Counted from the stretch's first letter, positions 24,429 to 33,655 are shown. The stretch: DNA of 64,000 bases from Lacimicrobium alkaliphilum (GCF_001466725.1 NZ_CP013650.1:620001-684000); one strand, 5' to 3'. Notes: generated by a model not told the origin, from the letters alone. Made by a program: numbers and translations.

Positions 24429-25433
24429 CTATTGATTGAATTCTTCCAGAATATCCCGTTGCAACTGAAAAGGCAGCCTCGGGCCAAAACTGGCAACGCA
24501 TTCGGATGCGGCGCGGCTGGCGAGATCGCCGGCCTGCTGCAAGTTCATGCCCTGCGTAATCGCATGTAAAAAGGCGCCGGCAAAGGTATCACCTGCACCT
24601 GTGGCATCTACCGCCTTGACCTTGTACGGCATCACTGGCAGATAATCCTCAGCACCATTATAAATACGGGCGCCATGTTTGCCATGGGTGACCACGATCA
24701 GTTCAGCGATTTGTCTGAGTTTGCCAATACCGGTATCCAGATCCTGATTATCGGAATAATCGATCACTTCGTCCTTATTGCAAAACAGCAGGTCAACACC
24801 ATCATCACCGATAACCTTCTCCAGGTTTTCGCGGGCATATTTTACCACTGCCGGATCGGAGAAGGTCAGCGCCACTTTTACCCCTGCCTCTCGGGCGATG
24901 CGCTTCGCTTCAAGTATGGCTTCTACTGCCGTATCTGAATATACCAGGTGCCCTTCGATATACAGGTAGCGGGCTTTTCTCAGCTCTGATGCATGCAGTT
25001 CAGCAACCGAGAAGTCTGTGGTGACCCCAAGAAATGTACACATGGTACGCTCAGTATCCGGGGTAATCATCACCACACAGCGTCCGGTATCACCTTTTGT
25101 GGCTTGCTCTTTTAAGCGGTTATCGACCCCGGCATCAGCCAGATCCTGACGATAGAACTGGCCCAGCTCGTCATCACCCACCTTGCAGCAGCAGAATACT
25201 TTGCTGCCAAACTGTGCCGCCGTCACCATAGAGTTTACCGCAGAACCACCTCCGGCAAGTTTTCTCAGATCACAGTGCTGATAGAGAGCCTCCAGTAATT
25301 TCAGCTGCGCCTCTCTGTCTACCAGCGTCATGACTCCTTTTTCAATGCCCTGCTCGGCGAGAAAAGCATCACTGACCTGAAACTCTTTATCCACCAGGGC
25401 ATTGCCCAGCGCCACTACATCGTATTCTGACAT
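24429..25433 (-). CDS. adenosine kinase (PfkB family)
   Basis: 334 residues of the ribokinase/PfkB fold. The substrate-binding N-terminus has GNALVDKEF and AGGGSAVNSMVTAAQFG. The C-terminal anion-hole and catalytic base motif is DATGAGDTFAGAF. It would phosphorylate adenosine to AMP. Its placement directly upstream of ahcY supports adenosine rather than a sugar as substrate. Confidence 0.87.
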   Translation of the reverse strand: MSEYDVVALGNALVDKEFQVSDAFLAEQGIEKGVMTLVDREAQLKLLEALYQHCDLRKLAGGGSAVNSMVTAAQFGSKVFCCCKVGDDELGQFYRQDLADAGVDNRLKEQATKGDTGRCVVMITPDTERTMCTFLGVTTDFSVAELHASELRKARYLYIEGHLVYSDTAVEAILEAKRIAREAGVKVALTFSDPAVVKYARENLEKVIGDDGVDLLFCNKDEVIDYSDNQDLDTGIGKLRQIAELIVVTHGKHGARIYNGAEDYLPVMPYKVKAVDATGAGDTFAGAFLHAITQGMNLQQAGDLASRAASECVASFGPRLPFQLQRDILEEFNQ

Positions 25434-25548
25434 TAATTTAGCTATCTGTTAAAAAATCAAAGGGCGGATTGTACATGACAAAACAGGGCCCTGGCTATTG
25501 GGCAACAGGTGTACAGGCTGATATATACAGATGAATTTATGTTCTGGT

Positions 25549-26364
25549 TCATCTGAGTGTGTGCAGATGTTGGCACATTGCTTCTGCACCATCACTCAGG
25601 CGCAATGAAAATCGATGCAACCTGTCAGGATCGACCCTGATGATATCGTCTTTATTCAGCCTCAGCATTGGCAGCCAGGGCTGCCAGAAACCTTTAATTT
25701 GTGGCATTTCCTGATGCTGTGCGGCAACGATGGCCTGAGGCTGGCGTTTAATCACTTCTTCCATGGTGACTTCCGGATAATCATTGATCGCATCGGCGAA
25801 AATATTGGTGCTGTTACACAACTCAAGCAGGTGATTGGCCCAGGCACCGCTTCCGATACTCATCAGCGGCTTGGGATGCATATAGTAGAACACCTTAAGC
25901 GGTGTTGTTTGCTCATAGCGTTCTGAGATCTCTTGCAGAGCCTGGCGATGTTGTTGTGCCAGTTTTCTGGCCAGGGTGCGCTGGCCAAGTAATTCGCCCA
26001 GAGCTTCCACTTCATCGGCAATATCGGCCGGTTGCTGAGGGCTTGAGATAAACAGCTTATACCCCAGCGCTCTGATCCTCTGGATATCCTGAGGTTTATT
26101 GCCGCCCTGCCAGACCAGTACCAGATCCGGCTGCAGTTTTACCAGAGCCTCGAAGTTGACGCCCTGATAGCTGGCGATGCGGGGTAAGACTTTGGCGGCC
26201 TCGGGATAATCGCTGTAATCACTGACCGCCAGCAGACGGTCATCGGCTTTAAGGGAATAGATCAACTCGGTAGTATGAGGCGCAAGACTGACGATCCGCT
26301 GGGGCACCTCAGCCCACGCGACTGATATAAACAGGTATAGCAAGGCTGATAGTGTTTTTTTCAT
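25549..26364 (-). CDS. btuF: cobalamin-binding periplasmic protein BtuF
   Basis: 271 residues from ATG 26364; a longer frame upstream overlaps cobD and is rejected because the ATG begins a signal peptide (MKKTLSALLYLFISVAWA). The body has class III binding-protein features: PQRIVSLAPHTTELIYSL, NFEALVKLQPDLVLVWQGG and KPLMSIGSGAWANHLLELC. It captures vitamin B12 for the BtuCD importer, whose genes are not in the window. Start and cobD stop overlap by four bases (ATGA). Confidence 0.88.
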   Translation of the reverse strand: MKKTLSALLYLFISVAWAEVPQRIVSLAPHTTELIYSLKADDRLLAVSDYSDYPEAAKVLPRIASYQGVNFEALVKLQPDLVLVWQGGNKPQDIQRIRALGYKLFISSPQQPADIADEVEALGELLGQRTLARKLAQQHRQALQEISERYEQTTPLKVFYYMHPKPLMSIGSGAWANHLLELCNSTNIFADAINDYPEVTMEEVIKRQPQAIVAAQHQEMPQIKGFWQPWLPMLRLNKDDIIRVDPDRLHRFSLRLSDGAEAMCQHLHTLR

Positions 26365-27323
26365 TGACCTACCTTCAGGGCAAACAGGCCGACGCTGAGT
26401 AGCAGTATCAGGCATAGCAGGATCGCCGTGCACTTGTGCGTGGCCAGCCTTGCCCGGCGAATATCCCCGATTTGCGGTAATCGGTTGCCACCACATTTCG
26501 GTGTACGACGCTTTTGTCCGCCATAGTATGCCGGGCCGCCCAATTGCAGCTTTAAGGCGCCACCGGCCAGTGCCAGAATGCGGCTGTGAAAACAGCTGCC
26601 TCTGGTGAGGGATCTGCGCCCGGCAAGGGCGCCGGAGATATTCTCAGCCAGCATCAGGGTGGACAATGCCAGGTACACCGGCAGCATCTGAAGTGCCGTA
26701 ACAATCATCCCCACGGGCTGACCGAAATAACGAAAGCGGGGCTGGCGTGTGTTCCAGGCCTGGCTGAACTCATAGAGTATTCTGTAGCTTAGCGCGGCTA
26801 ATCCGCCGCCAATAAAATACCAGAACAGCGGGGTGCAAAACTGATAGAAAAAGCGCAGCAAGGTGGTTTCTGTGAGGGCCTTGCTCAGGCCCATGGGAGA
26901 GAGGCTATCTGTCTGGCGCAAAAGTAATGTGGCGCCAAGATCCCTGGCCAGGGCTTTTTTATTATTTTTAAGCGCATTTTCCGCCCGTTTAAGGTTTTGC
27001 AGCACAGGTTTGAAATAGATCGCCATCAGCAGCAGGATGCCATCAAAAAATACCGGGTATTCGGCCAGTGTAATAAACAGGCCAATACAGATCAGTATGG
27101 GGGCCAGCAGCACCAGTGGTGCCAGAGTGCCGGAGAGACGCTGTTGATAAACAGAGTCTGTGCCGCGGCGATTGACCTTGTCGGCCATGCGACTGGCCAG
27201 CAGGCGAAAGAAGCTGAGCGGATGATACGCCACCGGCCATAACCACAGCCGTTCAATCAGTATGGCCAGCAGCATCACCCACAGAGGTTGTAAAAGGGGT
27301 TCAGAAAACAGCCAGGTGATCAT
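26361..27323 (-). CDS. CobD/CbiB family adenosylcobinamide-phosphate synthase
   Basis: A 320-residue inner-membrane protein with several hydrophobic helices and CbiB-family stretches: DLGATLLLRQTDSLS, SKALTETTLLRFFYQFCTPLFW and GAPAYYGG-like LGGPAYYGGQKRRTPKCG. CbiB attaches the aminopropanol linker in late cobamide synthesis, fitting cobinamide salvage together with BtuF. It is flanked by four-base overlaps with mtnN upstream and btuF downstream. No cobalamin riboswitch was recognised. Confidence 0.82.
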   Translation of the reverse strand: MITWLFSEPLLQPLWVMLLAILIERLWLWPVAYHPLSFFRLLASRMADKVNRRGTDSVYQQRLSGTLAPLVLLAPILICIGLFITLAEYPVFFDGILLLMAIYFKPVLQNLKRAENALKNNKKALARDLGATLLLRQTDSLSPMGLSKALTETTLLRFFYQFCTPLFWYFIGGGLAALSYRILYEFSQAWNTRQPRFRYFGQPVGMIVTALQMLPVYLALSTLMLAENISGALAGRRSLTRGSCFHSRILALAGGALKLQLGGPAYYGGQKRRTPKCGGNRLPQIGDIRRARLATHKCTAILLCLILLLSVGLFALKVGQ

Positions 27324-28018
27324 CTGGCCAGAGTTTTTATCATGTCCATTACCAGGCTGGCGGAGTTTTTTGCCGCCTTGTCCAGATACTGGCCGAAAGA
27401 TACCGATGAGGTTTTACCGGCAATATCCGATAGCGAGCGGATCACCAGAAAAGGGGTGTCGAGCATGTAAGCGGTCTGGCCGATGGCGGCGCCTTCCATT
27501 TCCACCGCGCACATATCGGGAATAAGGTTACGCAATCTGCCCGCAGCCTCATCGCAACCGATAAAGGAATCACCGGTACAGATCAGCCCTTTTTTACAAT
27601 TCAGGTGCAGCACATCTTTGGCAGCGTGCTCAGCCGCCGCAATCAGAGCCGGATCACAGGCATAGCGGGCGGGCATGCCATATACCTGACCCAGTTCATA
27701 ACCGAAATGAGTGACGTCCACGTCATGGTGTTGCACATGGGAGGCAATCACGACATCGCCAATATTCAGGCTGGTGTCGAAACCACCGGCCGAGCCCGTA
27801 TTCACTACATAATTTGGGGCGAAGCGGTCGATCATAATGGTGGTGGCGATGGAGGCGGCTACTTTGCCAATGCCGCATTTAACGACAATGACTTCCACCC
27901 CGTGCAAGGTGCCATCATAGAAATCAAGATGACCATAACGGGAGTGGGTAACGTTTTTCATGGTTTGTTTAAGCAGTGCCACTTCCTGATCCATGGCACC
28001 CAGAATTGCGATTTTCAT
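27320..28018 (-). CDS. mtnN: 5'-methylthioadenosine/S-adenosylhomocysteine nucleosidase
   Basis: 232 residues with the PNP/UDP fold. Motifs are IAILGAMDQEVALL, NTGSAGGFD, TGDSFIG and VEMEGAAIGQ (catalytic Glu) plus RSLSDIA (catalytic Asp). It removes adenine from MTA, SAH and 5'-deoxyadenosine. It leads the mtnN-cobD-btuF operon, an order also known from vibrios. With ahcY 3 kb away the cell has two SAH routes. Confidence 0.96.
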   Translation of the reverse strand: MKIAILGAMDQEVALLKQTMKNVTHSRYGHLDFYDGTLHGVEVIVVKCGIGKVAASIATTIMIDRFAPNYVVNTGSAGGFDTSLNIGDVVIASHVQHHDVDVTHFGYELGQVYGMPARYACDPALIAAAEHAAKDVLHLNCKKGLICTGDSFIGCDEAAGRLRNLIPDMCAVEMEGAAIGQTAYMLDTPFLVIRSLSDIAGKTSSVSFGQYLDKAAKNSASLVMDMIKTLAR

Positions 28019-28293
28019 TACTGCGCAGCTCTAACATGGCGAATAGGGGATAGTGTACTGATAGCCGCAGGACAGGCCAACTACTAATATCAGTGCTGCT
28101 TATTCCTGCTTTTGTTTAGCTTGTCATTATCAATGATGAAAAATTAACCTACACCACTGTCAGTATACTTTACGTTTGCTGTAGAGGATTATTGAAAATC
28201 ATATTTAAATTCATAAAAAACAAATAGTTATAGACTGGCATGAATATGGCTTGATGGACAAGATATATTTTATTAACTTACGGGAAGTTTCAA

Positions 28294-28896
28294 ATGCATA
28301 AAGCTGTAGTATTTAAGTCACTATTCGTCGCACTATTGTTGACCATCGCCTCAACGGCGAACGCCGCACTTATATTTGATAATGCCGATCCGTCACAACA
28401 GTCAAGCAACCGTTCAGCCGAATCCTCTCCTGGCGCGCTTATCAGCGTATCTGTTGATACAACTATTAATCAGATCGCGGTAAAGAATGACCTGAATGCG
28501 GATGGCGATTTACGCTTTTTGATTTTTGACCACGACTCTCATGCACTGCTTTTTGACTCTGGTGCTCAATCTTTTGTGGATGACGGAATGACATGGAAAA
28601 CTTCCGGGCTGTTTTCCTTTACCCTGTTAGCCGGGAACTCCTACGACATTGGTGCAATAGCAAATGTTGGCGGACTCTGGGCCTTTGATACAACGGGGAA
28701 TACACAGAATGGCCTGACATCCATTGTCCAGAACCCTAATTTCACAAACTTTGCCGCGCCGGTATCTGGTGGTCACGCAGGCGGAGATGCACATGTTCGT
28801 TTGTTTGCTGCTGATGCGCAGGCGATTCCTGAGCCTTCAACGTTAGCTTTGTTAGGCCTGGTGCTTGTCGGCATGGGTTTACGTCGCCGGGTTTAG
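28294..28896 (+). CDS. PEP-CTERM sorting domain protein
   Basis: 200 residues with a signal peptide (about 1-25, ending ANA) and a beta-rich passenger. The C-terminus has the tripartite PEP-CTERM signal: IPEPSTL, a hydrophobic helix (ALLGLVLVGMGL) and terminal RRR. Such proteins are processed by exosortase and EpsH-type systems and sent to the surface or biofilm matrix. No exosortase gene is in the window. The passenger has no recognised domain. A strong terminator follows. Confidence 0.88.
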   Translation: MHKAVVFKSLFVALLLTIASTANAALIFDNADPSQQSSNRSAESSPGALISVSVDTTINQIAVKNDLNADGDLRFLIFDHDSHALLFDSGAQSFVDDGMTWKTSGLFSFTLLAGNSYDIGAIANVGGLWAFDTTGNTQNGLTSIVQNPNFTNFAAPVSGGHAGGDAHVRLFAADAQAIPEPSTLALLGLVLVGMGLRRRV

Positions 28897-28915
28897 TTCT
28901 GAGTATTCGCACAAT

Positions 28916-28949
28916 AAAAAAAGCGACTCGGCGAGTCGCTTTTTTTTTG
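28916..28949. terminator. bidirectional terminator
   Basis: Stem AGCGACTC / GAGTCGCT with loop GGC, with A7 before and T9 after. It serves the PEP-CTERM gene and the convergent DUF2726 gene. Confidence 0.92.
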
Positions 28950-28984
28950 TGCTTTTTAAACAGTAACAACTTTGGGATATATAA

Positions 28985-29557
28985 TCAGGCCGTAACAGGT
29001 CTGCGCATACCGGGTTTATCCTGACTTTTATTGGTACCCTGAATCAGCGGCTTGGCAGGCTCTTTATACCTGACCGGTGCCAGTTTGGCCTCAATACAGT
29101 TGCGGATTTCTTCTTTGCTGTAGCCGGATTTGATTTTAATCCGCAGGTGAGGGATGCGGGCCGCGTCCAGGGTACTGCTGACGAACCAGTCACGCTGGCC
29201 CTTGTACCCTTCTTTACCTTTGGGGCTGACCAGATCGATAGCCACGACAGGGCTTAAGTCTTCGCGGTCACAAAGTACAAAATCCAGGTGCCGGCTGCCA
29301 GCTCTTGACATGGCACTACGGGCGGTTTTTTTGTCGGTTCCCTGGCGCAACGCTACCACATCACTGAGCTTTACCCGACAGATGACGCGATATTGATCAC
29401 CTATGGCTTTTTCCAGCATATCCAGAAAAGAGCGTTCAACGGGAGTAAACAGGTTGGTACGTTTTTTAAAAGGAAAGGCCAGGGTTTCACCATTGAGCTT
29501 AACAGCAGCTACGCCTATCACTATCAAGATCATCAGTAAAATTAATGTCAGTTCCAT
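28985..29557 (-). CDS. DUF2726 domain protein, membrane anchored
   Basis: 190 residues: an N-terminal membrane helix (about 3-20) and a DUF2726 domain (about 37-160) with LFTPVERSFLDMLEKAI, RVICRVKLSDVV and the nuclease-like patch HLDFVLCDREDLSPVVAIDL. The D-x-V...AIDL pattern resembles restriction-endonuclease-like cores, which is a family-level suggestion only. The C-terminal tail is basic and disordered. Confidence 0.8.
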   Translation of the reverse strand: MELTLILLMILIVIGVAAVKLNGETLAFPFKKRTNLFTPVERSFLDMLEKAIGDQYRVICRVKLSDVVALRQGTDKKTARSAMSRAGSRHLDFVLCDREDLSPVVAIDLVSPKGKEGYKGQRDWFVSSTLDAARIPHLRIKIKSGYSKEEIRNCIEAKLAPVRYKEPAKPLIQGTNKSQDKPGMRRPVTA

Positions 29558-29663
29558 TTATCACTCCGGTATGTTGCATAACAAGCTTTTGACGCCTGAT
29601 TAGGTTACCGGAAGAACTGCAAAAACAGTGCCAGTGCGACTCTGTGTTGCTCTTTTCTTTACC

Positions 29664-30035
29664 TCACTCCTCACCACTCTTCTTGACCAGGATATCTATC
29701 TGGCTGCCTTCGCCATCGGCTGATATCACTAACACCCAATCCCCGCCGGGCGCTTGCAATACCTGGCGTCCTTTAATGGCGGTTTGCTGTACATCGCTGA
29801 ATTGCTCAAGGTAAAAGCTAAGCGCCGCATCGGGTGAAACAATGGAATGAAAACTAAGGGTAGCGGGCAGTTTATCGTCAAATTGCTGACAGAATCTGGC
29901 GTCCCCGGTCAGCGGGATAGTGCGAAAGTGCTCGGGGCATTCAGACTGGGCCATGGCACCAGGGCTCAGCAACATCAGGGCTGCTGCCAGCCCTGTTAGA
30001 ATCAGAGTTGATAATTGTTTTTGCATTACTTTCAT
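29664..30035 (-). CDS. hypothetical periplasmic protein
   Basis: 123 residues with a clear signal peptide (residues 1-29, ending AMA). The mature part of about 94 residues has two Cys (SECPEH and RFCQQF) that could form a disulfide, and a mixed alpha/beta pattern. No family was recognised. It is a single gene between the DUF2726 gene and the divergent CBS gene. Confidence 0.72.
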   Translation of the reverse strand: MKVMQKQLSTLILTGLAAALMLLSPGAMAQSECPEHFRTIPLTGDARFCQQFDDKLPATLSFHSIVSPDAALSFYLEQFSDVQQTAIKGRQVLQAPGGDWVLVISADGEGSQIDILVKKSGEE

Positions 30036-30202
30036 GCCATAACCTTTTGATAAAACTGAGCTTGCCGGATAACAGAACCATCACCAGGGAGTCTGTTGTC
30101 ACAGAGGATTGATATACTATAGGTGTTGGTGGTGCCTCGGGCAATAATGCCCGGGTTCTGTTAGGTATGGCATCACACCCGCCGGTATAAAGGAGTGTTT
30201 GA

Positions 30203-30628
30203 ATGAGTCTGAAAAAATTTCTTACCAACAGGCTGGCAACAGTGGGGCCGGATACCAGCCTGGCTGAGGTACAGCGTATTTTCCAGGCGGCGGCGTTTCA
30301 TCATCTGTTGGTGGTGGAAAATAAGGTGTTGGTGGGTATAGTCTCTGACCGCGACCTGTTTAAGGCGCTCAGCCCTAATCTGGGAACGGCATCTGAGACC
30401 ATCAGGGATACAGCCACCCTGAATAAGAAAGTACATCAGATTATGAGCCGGCAGCTGTGGACATTGCAGCCTGATAAGAGCGTATATGATGCCATTGATC
30501 TATTCCTGCAGCAGAAGATTTCCTGTATTCCTGTGGTGAATGAGCATAAACAGCCCGTCGGCATTATCAGCTGGCGGGATATTCTGCGACTGTTGGCTCA
30601 AGGTAAGAATCGTCGTGAACAGGGATAA
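30203..30628 (+). CDS. tandem CBS domain protein
   Basis: 141 residues made of two CBS domains (about 1-60 and 75-135): HHLLVVENKVLVGIVSDRDLF and IPVVNEHKQPVGIISWRDIL. Stand-alone CBS pairs bind adenosine nucleotides and act as energy sensors for partners. The partner is unknown. The UMF1-type transporter starts 24 bases later, so they probably form an operon. Confidence 0.87.
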   Translation: MSLKKFLTNRLATVGPDTSLAEVQRIFQAAAFHHLLVVENKVLVGIVSDRDLFKALSPNLGTASETIRDTATLNKKVHQIMSRQLWTLQPDKSVYDAIDLFLQQKISCIPVVNEHKQPVGIISWRDILRLLAQGKNRREQG

Positions 30629-30652
30629 GGTTATGTATTTAAGGGCAATGCT

Positions 30653-31978
30653 ATGAGCGTGACCCGGCTGGCTCCGAAGCGGGAGATCTTTGGCTGGTCG
30701 ATGTTTGATTTTGCCAACCAGGCTTACACTCTGCTGATTATCACGGTGATTTACGGGGATCTGTTCACCCGGGTGATTGTAGCTGACGGGCCAGATTATC
30801 GTATGGGTAATCTGTTGTGGAGCATTGCTCTGGCGATCAGTTACATGATGGTAGTGGTGGCGAATCCCTTATGCGGGGCGGTGATGGACTACTCTGCCAG
30901 TCGCAAAGGCTTTTTGTTTGCCAGCTACCTGCTGACGATTGTCAGTACCGCCATGCTCTACTGGGTTGAACCTGGCTGGATTTGGCCAGCCATGTTGCTC
31001 GTCATTATCTCTAACTTTGCCTATTCCATTGGTGAGGGATTTATCGCCAGCTTCCTCACTGATTTAGGTCCTCGCAAGGCGCTGGGCTGGATTTCCGGTC
31101 TGGGCTGGAGTTTGGGTTATATCGGCGGGTTGGTGGCTACCGCCTTTGCGCTGTTTTTTTTAGGCGAAGTGTCGGCAGAAAACTACCAGACCATACGCTG
31201 GGTCGGGCCTTTTGCGGCAGTATTTTTCCTGTTAGCGGCTATTCCCACTTTTGCCTGGTTACAGGAGCGCGGGCAAAAACGTACGCCACCGCCAGGCAGT
31301 ACCCTGGTAAAAATGGGCTGGCAGCGACTAAAAGGCACCTGGGCGGCAATTCACCACTTTGGCGACTTGCGCTTGTTGTTGATCTCCGTGTTCTTCGCCA
31401 TGGCCGGGGTTTATATCATTATTGCCTTTTCTTTTATTTATGGTGCGCAGGTGATCCGCTGGGATGAAAACGTGCGGGTACTGATGTTTGTGATAGTGCA
31501 GATCACCGCCGCTATAGGCGCCGTGGGCTTTGGTTTTTTGCAAAGTAAAATCGGAGCCAGGGTCACTTATATTGTTACCCTGATACTGTGGCTGGTGGCC
31601 ATACTGGCGATCTGGCAGACGCCGCTGCTCACCGAATTATGCCAGACGTGGTTTGGGGTTAACTGGCAGGCCCAGTATGTGTTTTTATTTGCCGGTTTGC
31701 TGGCCGGGCTCAGTCTGGGCTCATCTCAGTCGGCGGGCCGCGCTCTGGTTGGGGTGCTGACACCCCAGGGTAAAGCCGCAGAATTCTTCGGTTTCTGGAG
31801 TATGGCCAGCAAGCTGGCCGCCGTATTCGGCATGCTGGGGCTGGGGCTGATGCAATGGGCCTTTGGTCTGGCCGATGCGATTGTTTTCTGTTTACTGCTG
31901 TTTGTGCTGGCCATTATCAGCGTAATACCCATTAATGAGCAGCGCGGCAGTGACGCCGCCGATAGCTGGCGGGAGTGA
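30653..31978 (+). CDS. MFS transporter, UMF1/Atg22 family
   Basis: 441 residues, about 12 membrane helices. The family motif FGWSMFDFANQAYTLLI is at the start, with DYSASRKGFLF in the first cytoplasmic loop and GSSQSAGRALVGVLTPQGKAAEFFG near the end. Relatives export amino acids or other metabolites; the substrate is unknown. It is coupled to the CBS gene upstream. Confidence 0.87.
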   Translation: MSVTRLAPKREIFGWSMFDFANQAYTLLIITVIYGDLFTRVIVADGPDYRMGNLLWSIALAISYMMVVVANPLCGAVMDYSASRKGFLFASYLLTIVSTAMLYWVEPGWIWPAMLLVIISNFAYSIGEGFIASFLTDLGPRKALGWISGLGWSLGYIGGLVATAFALFFLGEVSAENYQTIRWVGPFAAVFFLLAAIPTFAWLQERGQKRTPPPGSTLVKMGWQRLKGTWAAIHHFGDLRLLLISVFFAMAGVYIIIAFSFIYGAQVIRWDENVRVLMFVIVQITAAIGAVGFGFLQSKIGARVTYIVTLILWLVAILAIWQTPLLTELCQTWFGVNWQAQYVFLFAGLLAGLSLGSSQSAGRALVGVLTPQGKAAEFFGFWSMASKLAAVFGMLGLGLMQWAFGLADAIVFCLLLFVLAIISVIPINEQRGSDAADSWRE

Positions 31979-32106
31979 CAGCCCCGAATACAGCAATTGA
32001 GAGGTGGTGTTGTTGCGATTTGGAAAACTCCACAGCATGGGGGCAGTGGCGGAGCGTCCAGGGAAGGATTCACAGCGTGTTCCGAACCGAGGCAACGCTA
32101 CCCGGG

Positions 32107-32907
32107 CTAATTGTTTTGTCGGGCGATGGCTTTTTGCAGGCTCAGAATATTATCGGTAAAGATCCAGTCAATATCGCGATGAGCCTCGCGGTTAGCGATC
32201 AACGGGTGTTCCACCTGACCCGTACCCACCCGTCTGCCTGCGGCTTTTAACTCTTGCACCAATGCCGGCGTCAGCAGGGCAAAAGAGCCAGCCACGGCGC
32301 CATGACCCAGTTCGAGATTCTGTCTGACGATGGATTTGGTGTTGGTCAGCGCCACATCAATAAAGGTTGCAGGGGGAAGTGCGGTAAAACCGCAAAGATG
32401 ATCAGGCTCAAGGCTCAGCAGATGATATTCTTTATCCGGCTCAAGCGAACTCAGGGACTTTTGTATACGGGAAACTAATGCAGTTTTCTCACGCCATGAT
32501 TCTTTAATCTCCAGCATCAGGTGCATTTGTCCGCCATAGCGACTGACTATTTCATCCAGATGCGGGATCTCCGGCACTGCCTGACGTAAGTGCTCAAATT
32601 TGGTTTCGCCGATCACTAAATCCGGACGCTCAAACAAGCGCCCGCAATGGTCGTCATGAGCAATCACCGGCTCACCATCCAGGGTTAACTGAATGTCCAG
32701 CTCAATCCCCCAGACCTGATTTTGCAGGCAGAGATCGAAGGCGGGCAGGGTATTTTCCACTATCACGCCGGCTTCATTGCGGCCATGGGCGCCGCGATGG
32801 GCTACCAGCTTTGTGCACTCAAGATCGGCAGACTTATAACACCCCGGGCTCAGCAGCCAGAGATAGTTAGCCAGCTTGTTTAAGTAGTGAGTGGTATCCG
32901 CCATCAA
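32107..32907 (-). CDS. glycerophosphodiester phosphodiesterase
   Basis: 266 residues of the GDPD TIM barrel. Catalytic motifs are AHRGAHG (His37), ENTLPAFD, GIELDIQLTLDGEPVIAHDD and, toward the C-terminus, the IDWIFTDN strand. It hydrolyses glycerophosphodiesters to glycerol-3-phosphate and an alcohol. There is no signal peptide, so it is cytoplasmic like UgpQ. Its 3' end converges with the transporter. Confidence 0.9.
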   Translation of the reverse strand: MMADTTHYLNKLANYLWLLSPGCYKSADLECTKLVAHRGAHGRNEAGVIVENTLPAFDLCLQNQVWGIELDIQLTLDGEPVIAHDDHCGRLFERPDLVIGETKFEHLRQAVPEIPHLDEIVSRYGGQMHLMLEIKESWREKTALVSRIQKSLSSLEPDKEYHLLSLEPDHLCGFTALPPATFIDVALTNTKSIVRQNLELGHGAVAGSFALLTPALVQELKAAGRRVGTGQVEHPLIANREAHRDIDWIFTDNILSLQKAIARQNN

Positions 32908-33032
32908 TGTTCAGTTAAATACAAAATACAGAAATTCATCATAGCGCAGCAAACAGCAACTACAGAGCCGAAATTGGAATGTGTAAATCTATTGTGTATT
33001 CTGTTTGTGTATAAGTGTTTCAGGAGAAACAG

Positions 33033-33278
33033 ATGAATTCCGTGAAATCTCTCACTAAAGTAAAAAAACGCACTAACCTTTCACTGGACGGTGCGCTGTT
33101 GCAGGAAGCAAAACACCTTGGCATAAACATCTCTAATTCTGCAGAGAAAGGGATCGAACAAGCCGTCAGGGAGCGCAAGCAAGCGCTGTGGCTGGAAGAT
33201 AATGCTCAGGCCATTGAAAGCTCTAATGAATTTGTGAACAAGCAGGGTTTGCCTCTGGCTAAGTACAGAAACTTCTGA
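33033..33278 (+). CDS. ccdA: CcdA family antitoxin
   Basis: 81 residues from ATG 33033, which has AGGAG at 33022; an upstream in-frame GTG at 33015 lacks a ribosome site. The N-terminal half is a ribbon-helix-helix DNA-binding domain (KKRTNLSLDGALLQEAKHLGINIS). The C-terminal half is the flexible toxin-binding tail (WLEDNAQAIESSNEFVNKQGLPLAKYR). It overlaps the toxin start by one base (TGATG), giving coupled translation. It should autoregulate the pair together with CcdB. Confidence 0.88.
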   Translation: MNSVKSLTKVKKRTNLSLDGALLQEAKHLGINISNSAEKGIEQAVRERKQALWLEDNAQAIESSNEFVNKQGLPLAKYRNF

Positions 33279-33577
33279 TGGCACGATACGACGTTTACCG
33301 CAACCCTCATGGCGCTGGCTATATGCTGGATGTGCAAACCGATCTGCTTTATGGGTTAAACACCCGTGTAGTTGTTCCCCTCTTGCCGGAAGCAGAATCG
33401 CCGCGACCAGCCAGCCGGCTTAATCCCATTTTTGAGATTCAAGGGCAGCAGACGGTGATGGTGACGCAATTTATGGCCGCTGTACCTGTTACTGAGTTAA
33501 AAAAGGTTGCAGGCAATATCGGCGGGCATCACGACCAGATTTCCGAAGCATTGGATATGTTGTTTAAGGGCTTTTAG
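33278..33577 (+). CDS. ccdB: CcdB family DNA gyrase toxin
   Basis: 99 residues with the CcdB start RYDVYRNP and strand MLDVQTDLLYGLNTRVVVPLLP, plus the VTQFMAAVPVTELKKV core. CcdB poisons gyrase through its three C-terminal residues, WGI in the F-plasmid protein; here they are KGF. V. fischeri CcdB ends TGI, so loss of Trp is tolerated in the family, but Lys is unusual. The pair lies alone next to a repeat-rich stretch, which suggests acquisition. Confidence 0.87.
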   Translation: MARYDVYRNPHGAGYMLDVQTDLLYGLNTRVVVPLLPEAESPRPASRLNPIFEIQGQQTVMVTQFMAAVPVTELKKVAGNIGGHHDQISEALDMLFKGF

Positions 33578-33624
33578 GTTTCAAAAACCGATCATGGGGT
33601 CGTAGTTGTTGAAACCACTAAACT

Positions 33625-33655
33625 CCGGATTCCGCTGTGCTACATCACGGGCTAC
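33625..33655 (+). repeat. CCGGATTCCGCT element, copy 1
   Basis: Shares about 24 of 30 positions with the copy at 33941-33970, including CCGGATTCCGCT and GGCTAC. Confidence 0.65.

Noticed and set aside
25434..25548. SAH or SAM riboswitch before the adenosine kinase-ahcY operon
   Set aside because: The spacer is only ~115 bases and shows no conserved stem arrangement that I could recognise.
26365..26496. 44-residue N-terminal extension of BtuF
   Set aside because: It overlaps cobD out of frame, and the signal peptide starts at ATG 26364.
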